Assembly: GCA_029940175.1 (NCBI GenBank)
Contig: JAOZRM010000207.1
Span: 1-5,173, forward strand
Source: Candidatus Sabulitectum sp.
GTDB lineage: Bacteria; Fermentibacterota; Fermentibacteria; Fermentibacterales; JCC-6
Length of the DNA: 5,173 nucleotides
Reading direction: 5' to 3'
Part shown: in pieces, positions 1 through 5,173 of the stretch
How positions within the stretch are numbered: the stretch's first letter is position 1
How the letters are laid out: every line of letters begins with the position of its first letter
The notes under the pieces: generated by a model
Database searches by the model: none
Told to the model about the DNA's origin: nothing
The model's input: the letters and a program-made list of their open reading frames with translations, nothing else
Position numbers and translations under genes: made by a program

Positions 1-504
1 ACATAGAATTGGATTGCTGGTGAATATGAGTGCCTGCCCTGTCCAGTCCTCAGTTTCTGCTTCAAGTTTTCTGAACTGACCACGAGATAGCTCTGATACT
101 ATCTTTTCCCAGAATTCCATAGATGGTTTATTCTCCGGATGCTGAACGATCTCCCATTTGCCGGGAAACATATCAAAGACTTTTCGTGCAGCTGCTTCCC
201 CAACCCCGATACGGCGATACTTCTTCATAACAAAGAATTCAGAGATAGATCTGGCTTCGTCTGGTTTACACAGGTAGCAGAAATCATTAACCAGGACAAA
301 ACCGGCCAGATTACCATTCACCTCAATGAAAAACGGGTGCCTTCCCGGCTCTGTCCAGTAGTGGTCAAAGTACTTGTAACCGTACAAACCATGGCTGTTC
401 ACATCACATTTATCAAACTCGCTGAAATCATACAGGTACAGCTCAAGAAGGTTCTTAAGTACATGCTTGTCTTCAATGGAAACTTTTTTCAGCAGAACAA
501 CCAT
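1..504 (-). CDS. GNAT family N-acetyltransferase, 3' end cut by window edge
   Basis: Read on the minus strand from ATG at 504, this frame stays open for 168 codons to the window edge, so the C-terminus is missing. The sequence looks like a GNAT acetyltransferase of the predicted-acetyltransferase group COG5628 (recognised from memory). Signs are the N-terminal ELYLYDFSEF at about 21-30, a YW...EPGRHPFFI stretch at 49-60, GNLAGFVLVN at 64-73 (strand beta 4), EFFVMKKYRRIGVGEAAAR at 89-107 with the acetyl-CoA pyrophosphate-binding R/Q-x-x-G-x-G/A loop (RRIGVG), and a late N125 plus FW at 131-132 typical of the fold's last helix. The substrate cannot be told; the family uses acetyl-CoA to acetylate amines. 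The start is supported by AGGAG at 510-514, five bases upstream, and by the TAATG overlap with the preceding acetyltransferase gene, which implies translational coupling. Family assignment is firm at fold level; only a few residues are probably missing. Confidence 0.86.
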   Translation of the reverse strand, partial: MVVLLKKVSIEDKHVLKNLLELYLYDFSEFDKCDVNSHGLYGYKYFDHYWTEPGRHPFFIEVNGNLAGFVLVNDFCYLCKPDEARSISEFFVMKKYRRIGVGEAAARKVFDMFPGKWEIVQHPENKPSMEFWEKIVSELSRGQFRKLEAETEDWTGQALIFTSNPILC

Positions 505-977
505 TACTGCTCCTGTCTGCATAAGAGTTCATAACTTAATCTGCCTTTATCCTCCCCGGTAACAGAACCACCAAGATTCTCCCAGATCTGTCTTGAATGT
601 GTATTGTTTTCTGCAATGGTAGAGATCAACTTCGCTAACTCCATGACTGCTGCCTCTTTTACAATAAGTTTAAATGCTGTTGTACAGTATCCATTAGAAC
701 GATAATCGCTGCCTATCCAATAGCCGACACGAGCACTGTTTTCCCTGGAGTGGATTCGGCTCATGGAAATTGTACCTATTGCGGTTTTACTGTTAAGAAG
801 TATAGCAAAAGTAACTGCGTCTCTGGTCTCGCACCATTTCCTGATATCTTCCAGGAAATCATCTGACTCCAGCTTGTCATTCTCTCCAAACCCAAGATAG
901 TTTTTAAGAACTCTGTCAGTAGATATCATGGATGACAACTGTACGGCATCCTGCAGGGTGGGCTTCCTTATTGTGAT
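504..977 (-). CDS. RimJ/RimL-like GNAT N-acetyltransferase (start uncertain, probably ATC)
   Basis: This is a GNAT-fold acetyltransferase, about 157 residues if begun at 977. Visible features, numbered from there: TIRKPTLQDA at 2-11 (the usual beta 1 opening of this family), an aromatic/charged helix region to about 52, TFAIL at 57-61, the AIGTISMSRIHS strand at 66-77, ARVGYWIGSDYRSNGYCTTAF at 82-102, and ENNTHSRQIWENLGG at 124-138, which matches the N...S...E-x-L-G/F-G end common to RimJ/RimL enzymes. The acetyl-CoA loop is R-S-N-G-Y-C, with Cys where Gly or Ala is usual. Likely activity is acetylation of a protein N-terminus or small amine; the target is unknown. The first standard start is TTG at 938, but it lacks a nearby Shine-Dalgarno and would remove beta 1. 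ATC at 975-977 lies four bases after AGGGA and gives the family-typical N-terminus. The frame is open back to the TAA at 1002-1004, which is the stop codon of the small upstream gene. Confidence 0.84.
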   Translation of the reverse strand: MTIRKPTLQDAVQLSSMISTDRVLKNYLGFGENDKLESDDFLEDIRKWCETRDAVTFAILLNSKTAIGTISMSRIHSRENSARVGYWIGSDYRSNGYCTTAFKLIVKEAAVMELAKLISTIAENNTHSRQIWENLGGSVTGEDKGRLSYELLCRQEQ

Positions 978-981
978 TAAT

Positions 982-986
982 TCCCT
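982..986 (-). promoter_or_regulatory. Possible Shine-Dalgarno for the acetyltransferase at an ATC start
   Basis: AGGGA on the minus strand is followed by ATTA and then ATC at 977. It sits just where a ribosome binding site should be if translation starts at the family-typical N-terminus (I/M)-T-I-R-K-P. It argues against the downstream TTG at 938, which has no comparable site. The motif is short and could be chance. Confidence 0.4.
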
Positions 987-1001
987 GTAGCTACTGATCA
1001 G

Positions 1002-1103
1002 TTAGCCTTTAGCCTTCTTTGCTTTCTTTTCCTTGCGCTTTTCTTTCAGTGTTTTTTCAGGCTTAGTCTTAACATTCTTTTGAGCGTTTCTACCTTTAGC
1101 CAT
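1002..1103 (-). CDS. Small lysine-rich basic protein, 33 aa
   Basis: A short gene read from ATG at 1103 to TAA at 1002-1004. The protein begins MAKGRNAQKNVK, has TLKEKRKEKK in the middle and ends KAKKAKG. It has 13 Lys, 2 Arg and only 3 Glu in 33 residues, with no hydrophobic segment, so it should be soluble, largely disordered or helical, and strongly positive. From memory it resembles short hypothetical proteins in other bacteria that start MAKGxNAxK and carry a TLKEKRxxK core; I know no function for them. Its composition would suit binding to RNA or the ribosome, but that is inference. Evidence that it is real: AAGGAG six bases before the ATG, an extended -10 promoter-like element upstream, and first position in a compact gene set. 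Its stop codon is in frame with, and directly precedes, the acetyltransferase reading frame. The main doubt is its length and low complexity. Confidence 0.74.
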   Translation of the reverse strand: MAKGRNAQKNVKTKPEKTLKEKRKEKKAKKAKG

Positions 1104-1109
1104 TAGTAT

Positions 1110-1115
1110 CTCCTT
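1110..1115 (-). promoter_or_regulatory. Shine-Dalgarno of the small basic protein gene
   Basis: AAGGAG lies six bases (ATACTA) before the ATG at 1103 on the minus strand. It is a near-ideal site at ideal spacing and is the main reason for accepting this very short reading frame as a gene. Confidence 0.7.
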
Positions 1116-1131
1116 TTCTGTAGTTCAGTTG

Positions 1132-1140
1132 AATATAGCA
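1132..1140 (-). promoter_or_regulatory. Putative extended -10 promoter for the left gene block
   Basis: On the minus strand TGC followed by TATATT matches the extended -10 form TGnTATAAT at all positions but one. Transcription would begin near 1125 and leave a leader of about 22 bases carrying the AAGGAG site. No good TTGACA-like -35 is seen at the usual distance, which is tolerable for an extended -10 promoter. It lies in the 145-base gap after wzt, the only place in the window with room for an internal promoter. This is consensus matching only. Confidence 0.35.
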
Positions 1141-1248
1141 ATTGATCTGCCTGAGGAGTGACAGTGCAGGATACAGCTGCATGACACAATACGCCGCATC
1201 AACAATTCAAGAAGATGTATTCTGTTTGAGTCTTAAGGTTTACAAGAA

Positions 1249-2454
1249 TTATCTGGTCACGGCTTCAACTACACTGAGACTGTCAATTCTTAGTGGCGGT
1301 ATCTGTTTTGCTCCAAGAAGAGATATGGGGTAGAAGTTGTCCTGCCAGTGATAATCGGTGCTGTTACCTGTAAGTGAGATAGAAAGAAGGTAGTTACCAG
1401 GCTCTACTATTTCCGGTGTAATGGAAATCGACGCATCCCCTGAGCCTGAAATGGTAAGAAGAGGTTCACCATTCTCCAGATTATTTGAAGCCAGAATCGT
1501 TTCGCCATCGGGTCGGTGTATGGAGAAACCGAGAATGACGTTTTTTACTTCCCTGCTCTCTCTTGTTTCAATTAATGCATTTACTTTCAGGGTGTCTCCC
1601 TGCCTGAAAGTTCTGGTTGGTATTCCATTGCCATCTGTGAGTGTAACCTTGCTGAAGAATACCTCACGGTTGCCCCATTCACGGGGCGCGGCTGAGGTAG
1701 CTGTTTTCTGAAGCTTTCCAGCATTGGCATCAAGATATGCCCCTAGAACATCATCAACAGGACCATCCATTCTGGCTCTGCCGGAATCAAGCCAGATCGC
1801 TCTGGTGCACAGTCTTCGAACTGCTTTCGGGTCGTGGCTTACGAATACAATTGTTTTTCCCGCTTCACGAAAACCGAATATCTTGTCATAGCACTTTGCC
1901 TGGAAGGAAGCGTCACCAACTGCAAGAACCTCATCGATAAGAAGTATGTCCGGATCAACACTGGTTGCCAGGGCAAAACCAAGTCGCATGAACATACCGG
2001 AGGAGTAATACTTAACAGGTGTATCCATGAACCGTTCAAGCATGGCGAATTCTGCAATACCTGGAAGAAGATCAAGCATCTTTTTCTGATCAAAACCCAG
2101 AAGAGCTCCATTGAGAAAAACATTTTCAGCACCTGTGAGTTCAGGGTGAAAACCAACACCCAGATCAAGCAGTGAGGCAATTCTTCCTGCAGTCTCAACT
2201 CTCCCGGAAGTAGGGCTGTAAATTCCCGCAAGAAGCTTAAGCGTAGTTGATTTACCTGCACCGTTGGAGCCAACCAGAGCCACAGATTCACCTGGAGATA
2301 TCTGGAAAGAAGCATGATCAAGAGCTCTGAACCATTCGCGGCTGGTCTTACGTCCGAAAACATTCATGAATGTTTCCATGATGCTTACAGACCTGTCACG
2401 GTAAAGTCTGTAATCAAGGCAGACATCAGAGAACTGTATCAGACCTTTCTGCAT
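1249..2454 (-). CDS. wzt: Polysaccharide ABC exporter ATP-binding protein with C-terminal glycan-recognition domain (Wzt-like)
   Basis: This 401-residue protein is the cytoplasmic ATPase that powers export of a lipid-linked O-antigen or similar glycan through its Wzm partner. The ATPase domain fills about residues 1-245: Walker A GSNGAGKST at 62-70, signature YYSSGM at 149-154, Walker B ILLIDE at 170-175 with catalytic Glu175, D-loop AVGD at 178-181, and switch His207 in VSHD. A linker of about 20 residues leads to a beta-rich region at about 260-397 that fits the Wzt C-terminal domain, which in studied systems binds the modified non-reducing end of the glycan and so sets substrate specificity. 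Total length agrees with the long, Wzt-C-bearing form rather than the short KpsT/TagH type. ATG at 2454 follows the wzm stop by one base, and its AAGGAG lies inside the last wzm codons, implying coupled translation. All nucleotide-binding motifs are intact. The glycan itself cannot be identified from here. Confidence 0.95.
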   Translation of the reverse strand: MQKGLIQFSDVCLDYRLYRDRSVSIMETFMNVFGRKTSREWFRALDHASFQISPGESVALVGSNGAGKSTTLKLLAGIYSPTSGRVETAGRIASLLDLGVGFHPELTGAENVFLNGALLGFDQKKMLDLLPGIAEFAMLERFMDTPVKYYSSGMFMRLGFALATSVDPDILLIDEVLAVGDASFQAKCYDKIFGFREAGKTIVFVSHDPKAVRRLCTRAIWLDSGRARMDGPVDDVLGAYLDANAGKLQKTATSAAPREWGNREVFFSKVTLTDGNGIPTRTFRQGDTLKVNALIETRESREVKNVILGFSIHRPDGETILASNNLENGEPLLTISGSGDASISITPEIVEPGNYLLSISLTGNSTDYHWQDNFYPISLLGAKQIPPLRIDSLSVVEAVTR

Positions 2455-2455
2455 G

Positions 2456-3223
2456 CTACAGCTCCTTCACAACAGAGGGTTCCATGCGCTTGAAGATAAG
2501 AAGACCTGCAGCAAGAATTACAGCTGTCCACGCAACCAGAGATATCCAGGCCCATAACTCAGGCCAGGTTCCATAGTACATTGTTGAATGGAATATCTCC
2601 ATGGCACCTGCAATCGGATTGAATCTGATAACAGCTTCCATTCCTGGCGGGATCAGCTCCTCACCCAGAGGATAGATGATCGGGCTGGCGTAAAACCAGG
2701 CCAAAAGGAACATCTCAAGGAACTGTGATACATCGCGGTAATACACGTTGCCTACAGATATCATCATACAGAATCCAGAGGTCATAACAGCAAGAAGAAC
2801 CACTGCTATGGGAAGTGTAACCAGTGATAAATTCGGAGTGTGTCCGAAAGCAATGAGAAGAATTTCCAGCACTCCCAGTGCCATAAGCATGTGCACTGCA
2901 TTTGCTATCACTGAAGAAACGGGAAGAGCTACCCTGGGAAAGTAAATGGATCTTATCAGCTTCTGATTATCGAGGAGGGTTTTTGCGGAAGCAGAAAGAG
3001 ACGCTGAAAAGAAATTCCAGGGCAGAAGACCTGTAAGAAGAAATAACGAGAAGTGTTCTATAGCTCCGCCAAAGCGAAGTATCCTTGTAAAAACAATTGT
3101 GTAGACAGCCATGCTGAAAAGAGGCTTAAGCAAAAACCATAGAAAGCCCAGAAAACTTCTCTTGTACCGGACCTTCAAATCCTTTTCAACAAGACTCTTC
3201 ATCAAAAGAAGTCCACCGGTCAT
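2456..3223 (-). CDS. wzm: Polysaccharide ABC-2 type exporter permease (Wzm-like)
   Basis: This 255-residue inner-membrane protein is the channel-forming half of an O-antigen/polysaccharide ABC exporter; two copies would pair with two ATPase subunits from the next gene. Family marks are LVEKDLKVRYKRSFLGFLW at 11-29 (amphipathic interface helix running into the first membrane span), IYFPR at 93-97, NVYYRDV at 159-165, SPIIYP at 180-185 and RFNPI at 200-204. I see about six hydrophobic spans, near 28-47, 58-78, 104-127, 134-158, 167-184 and 226-245, which is usual for ABC-2 permeases, as is the length. The ATG at 3223 overlaps the plsY stop in an ATGA, with AGGAAG about ten bases upstream. A second ATG at residue 8 (3202) is a possible alternative start, since many relatives begin close to the LVEKDLK segment. 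Type is confident; Wzm versus a teichoic-acid TagG-like exporter rests mainly on the Wzt-C domain of the partner. Confidence 0.92.
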   Translation of the reverse strand: MTGGLLLMKSLVEKDLKVRYKRSFLGFLWFLLKPLFSMAVYTIVFTRILRFGGAIEHFSLFLLTGLLPWNFFSASLSASAKTLLDNQKLIRSIYFPRVALPVSSVIANAVHMLMALGVLEILLIAFGHTPNLSLVTLPIAVVLLAVMTSGFCMMISVGNVYYRDVSQFLEMFLLAWFYASPIIYPLGEELIPPGMEAVIRFNPIAGAMEIFHSTMYYGTWPELWAWISLVAWTAVILAAGLLIFKRMEPSVVKEL

Positions 3224-3807
3224 TGTTTACCGATCTTCCTTTCAGTACCGTTCAATATCCTTTGAATATTTGCTCTGTGGGTAACAAGAATTGCCAGAGC
3301 GATGAGACTCAGAACAATTTCAGGATACTTTGGTGCGTTGAACAGAATCCCGAGGAACGGTAGAGACAGCCCTGCGGCAACGCTGCCAAGAGAAACCATT
3401 TTAAACAGGGCAAGAAGCAGAATAAACAGCCCGAGAGCACAGAGAACGGGATATGTGGATAGTACGAGAAGTGCTCCCAGAGCAGTAGCTACGCCTTTGC
3501 CGCCTTTAAAACCGAACCAGGGCATGAATACATGACCGCAAACTGCTGCAATAACAACAGCACTGGGTAACCAGGGGTGAGCAGACACAGAGGAAGTCAC
3601 AACAAGAACAGGGACTGCCCCTTTGGCGGCATCCAGCAGCAAACCTGCAACCCCCATGACAGTACCGCTTGTTCGAAGAAGATTTGTGGCTCCCGGATTA
3701 CCGGAACCATGTTCCCTGAGATCAACCCCTTTTAGCTTCCCAAGCAGCCAGGAAAACGGTACTGATCCACAGAGAAATCCAAGTAGAATGTACATCCACG
3801 GGTGCAT
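3220..3807 (-). CDS. plsY: Acyl phosphate:glycerol-3-phosphate acyltransferase PlsY
   Basis: PlsY is a polytopic inner-membrane enzyme that transfers the acyl chain from acyl phosphate (made by PlsX) to position 1 of glycerol-3-phosphate, giving lysophosphatidic acid, the first committed step of phospholipid synthesis in most bacteria. The 195-residue length is normal. All three family motifs are present: REHGSGNPGATNLLR at 31-45, the glycine-rich GFKGGKGVAT at 99-108 (acyl-phosphate site), and HRANIQRILNGTER at 177-190 with the conserved Asn180 and Glu189. Hydrophobic spans lie near 4-23, 50-72, 81-96, 107-137 and 139-176, the last two each probably more than one pass. The ATG at 3807 overlaps the der stop in a TGATG, and a GGGA lies six bases upstream inside der. 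plsY next to der is a common bacterial pairing. Nothing in the sequence suggests loss of function. Confidence 0.97.
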   Translation of the reverse strand: MHPWMYILLGFLCGSVPFSWLLGKLKGVDLREHGSGNPGATNLLRTSGTVMGVAGLLLDAAKGAVPVLVVTSSVSAHPWLPSAVVIAAVCGHVFMPWFGFKGGKGVATALGALLVLSTYPVLCALGLFILLLALFKMVSLGSVAAGLSLPFLGILFNAPKYPEIVLSLIALAILVTHRANIQRILNGTERKIGKQ

Positions 3808-5105
3808 CAGTGTTCCCGATTCCTGTAAACCAGCTTCAGTGGAACTCCATTCATGTTTAATGCCTCATGCATCTTGTTCTCAAAATAACTCTTGTAATTG
3901 TCAGGTATCAGATCGGCTCTGGAAACAAAAACAACAAGAACAGGTGGAGTATCTTTTACCTGGGTTATATAGAAAAACTTCAACATCTTTCCCTTTGGGG
4001 AGGGAGGCTGAATAGTGTTTACAATGGTCCTCATTAACTTATTGAGTTTCCCGGTGGAAATCACTGTTTTGCGCCTCTCGGCAACAGAGAGAACCATTGG
4101 AAGAAGTCTGCCCATTCCCTGCCCTTCAAGGGCACTGGTGAAGAATATGGGTATCCATTTGGCAAGAGGAAATCTCTGAACAACACTTCGTATCCAGAGG
4201 TGCCTGTCCAGCCCCAGATCAACCTTGTTAACGCAGATAAGAAGCCCTTTGCCCATTTCCCAGGCTTTGGTTGCAAGTCTCAGGTCCTGGGTTGTTGGGT
4301 ATTCGTTTCCATCAAGAACCACAACCACAACATCCGCACTGCCTACGCTTTTCCAGGAACGAAGAGTACTGTAGAACTCAATATCCTCCATCTTTCTGGA
4401 TTTTCTGCGCAGACCTGCAGTATCAATTAGACGAAACTTGGTTTCCTTCCAGGTAAGATAGGAGTCGATAGAGTCCCTTGTTGTTCCAGCCACGGGAGTA
4501 ACAATATTCCGTTCATCATCCAGAAGACGGTTAACTATGGAGCTCTTGCCGACATTGGGTCTGCCTATGACAGCAACTGAAACACCATCAAAGTCAGGTT
4601 TTTCAACCACTGGCAGATCGCGAACTACCTCGTCTAGAAGATCACCAACGCCTAGACCGTGTGCAGCACTGATTGGCCATGGCGTTCCAAGTCCGAGTCC
4701 TGCAAATTCATGTTCCAGGCCAAGTCGATCGTGGGTATCTATTTTATTCACCGCAAGCAGACATGGCAGTCCGCTTTTTCTTACAAGTTTCACCGCAGCC
4801 TGATCGAACGGATGAATCCCTTCTGTACCGTCAACAAGAAGAATGATAACCTGCGCCTCCTGTACGGCAAGATGCACCTGTTTTACAATAGCTTCCTGAA
4901 AAGGGTCATCACTGCCCGGCGAAAGACCACCGGTATCTACAGCGATAAAATTCACTCCGCTCCACTCGCCTGTACCTATCTTACGATCACGCGTAACACC
5001 TGCTTCATTATCAACAATGGCGGTTCTTCCGCCGATCAATCTATTGAAAAGCGAAGACTTGCCCACATTTACCCGGCCGATTATGGCCACTACTGGCAGA
5101 TCCAT
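3807..5105 (-). CDS. der: Ribosome-assembly GTPase Der (EngA)
   Basis: Der is an essential GTPase with two tandem G domains that acts in maturation of the 50S ribosomal subunit. The 432-residue protein has the full layout. G domain 1 has P-loop GRVNVGKS at 10-17, DTGG at 57-60, NKID at 120-123 and SA at 146-147. G domain 2 has P-loop GRPNVGKS at 181-188, the G2 threonines at 208-209, DTAG at 228-231, NKVD at 293-296 and SAL at 324-326. A C-terminal KH-like domain spans about 345-430 (KLNKLMRTIV..., LKFFYITQ, P...VVFVSRAD, Y..Y.EN). In the first P-loop Val12 replaces the usual Pro, with no catalytic residue lost. The reading frame is open to a GTG at 5165, but ATG at 5105 is chosen because it begins the conserved MDLPVVAIIG and has AGGAGGTG six bases before it. 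It heads the der-plsY-wzm-wzt run. A weak TATATT at 5143-5148 may be its -10 box. Confidence 0.97.
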   Translation of the reverse strand: MDLPVVAIIGRVNVGKSSLFNRLIGGRTAIVDNEAGVTRDRKIGTGEWSGVNFIAVDTGGLSPGSDDPFQEAIVKQVHLAVQEAQVIILLVDGTEGIHPFDQAAVKLVRKSGLPCLLAVNKIDTHDRLGLEHEFAGLGLGTPWPISAAHGLGVGDLLDEVVRDLPVVEKPDFDGVSVAVIGRPNVGKSSIVNRLLDDERNIVTPVAGTTRDSIDSYLTWKETKFRLIDTAGLRRKSRKMEDIEFYSTLRSWKSVGSADVVVVVLDGNEYPTTQDLRLATKAWEMGKGLLICVNKVDLGLDRHLWIRSVVQRFPLAKWIPIFFTSALEGQGMGRLLPMVLSVAERRKTVISTGKLNKLMRTIVNTIQPPSPKGKMLKFFYITQVKDTPPVLVVFVSRADLIPDNYKSYFENKMHEALNMNGVPLKLVYRNREH

Positions 5106-5111
5106 TCCGCA

Positions 5112-5119
5112 CACCTCCT
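5112..5119 (-). promoter_or_regulatory. Shine-Dalgarno that fixes the der start
   Basis: AGGAGGTG on the minus strand sits six bases before the ATG at 5105. It is almost fully complementary to the 16S rRNA 3' end and selects this start over the in-frame GTG at 5165, which would add 20 residues unlike any Der N-terminus. Confidence 0.85.
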
Positions 5120-5173
5120 GATTTTGCAAAATATTGAGGGGGAATATACTTTCACGACTCTGCACTGCGTTAA

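Noticed and set aside
139..534. Plus-strand open frame of 131 codons across the left edge
   Set aside because: It lies opposite the second acetyltransferase, whose minus-strand frame has clear GNAT motifs, a ribosome binding site and a coupled start. The plus-strand product shows no recognisable motif.
1062..1068. AAAAAAC run in the small basic gene, considered as a -1 frameshift slippery site
   Set aside because: The run is read GAA AAA ACA, so it is not in the X XXY YYZ phase needed for tandem slippage, and no downstream structure was apparent.
1165..1181. Inverted repeat TGCAG/CTGCA in the gap after wzt, considered as a terminator
   Set aside because: The stem is only five base pairs with a seven-base loop, and no T-run follows on the minus strand. 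I see no convincing intrinsic terminator in the gap.
1839..2363. Minus-strand open frame of 174 codons inside wzt in another phase
   Set aside because: It overlaps the intact ATPase domain of wzt completely, and its Leu/Trp-rich product has no domain of its own. It is a shadow of the real frame.
3598..3942. Repeated word AACAAGAACAGG at about 3600 and 3930
   Set aside because: Both copies encode a Pro-Val-Leu-Val-Val stretch in plsY and der on the minus strand. This is shared codon use, not a DNA repeat element.
3623..4015. Plus-strand open frame of 130 codons opposite plsY and der
   Set aside because: It is antisense to the motif-bearing ends of two conserved genes, and its product is Ser/Pro-rich without domain signals.
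5106..5165. Longer der start at GTG 5165
   Set aside because: The 20 extra residues do not resemble Der, the region holds the Shine-Dalgarno and a possible -10 box, and ATG at 5105 matches the conserved N-terminus.

Overview
The window is a stretch of bacterial chromosome in which every supportable gene lies on the minus strand, so transcription runs from the right end to the left. Base composition looks moderate (somewhat below 50% GC by eye). A Wzm/Wzt-type polysaccharide exporter suggests a cell that exports a lipid-linked surface glycan, most often a diderm (Gram-negative-type) bacterium. Nothing here fixes the phylum. I see no insertion sequence, CRISPR array, rRNA, tRNA or phage gene.

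Right block (5105 down to 1249), a tightly packed run of four genes: der (two-domain ribosome-assembly GTPase), plsY (glycerol-3-phosphate acyltransferase), wzm (ABC-2 exporter permease) and wzt (its ATPase, with a C-terminal glycan-binding domain). The junctions are a TGATG overlap (der/plsY), an ATGA overlap (plsY/wzm) and a one-base gap (wzm/wzt), so this is almost certainly one operon with translational coupling. It joins ribosome biogenesis, the entry step of phospholipid synthesis and glycan export. No glycosyltransferase or sugar-nucleotide gene is present in the window, and wzt is the last gene of the block.

Centre (1248 to 1104) is a 145-base intergenic gap. It has no convincing terminator, but near its left end there is an extended -10-like promoter followed by a strong ribosome binding site.

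Left block (1103 down to 1): a 33-residue lysine-rich protein; a RimJ/RimL-like GNAT acetyltransferase in the same reading frame directly after the small gene's TAA stop, with no standard start codon at the place where the domain begins; and a second, unrelated GNAT enzyme that starts in a TAATG overlap and runs off the left edge. The small gene and the start of the first acetyltransferase are the parts most easily missed or mis-annotated.

I looked for a novel system and did not find a convincing one. The most unusual item is the in-frame small-protein / TAA / acetyltransferase junction with a probable ATC start. The right block consists of known families in a compact arrangement.
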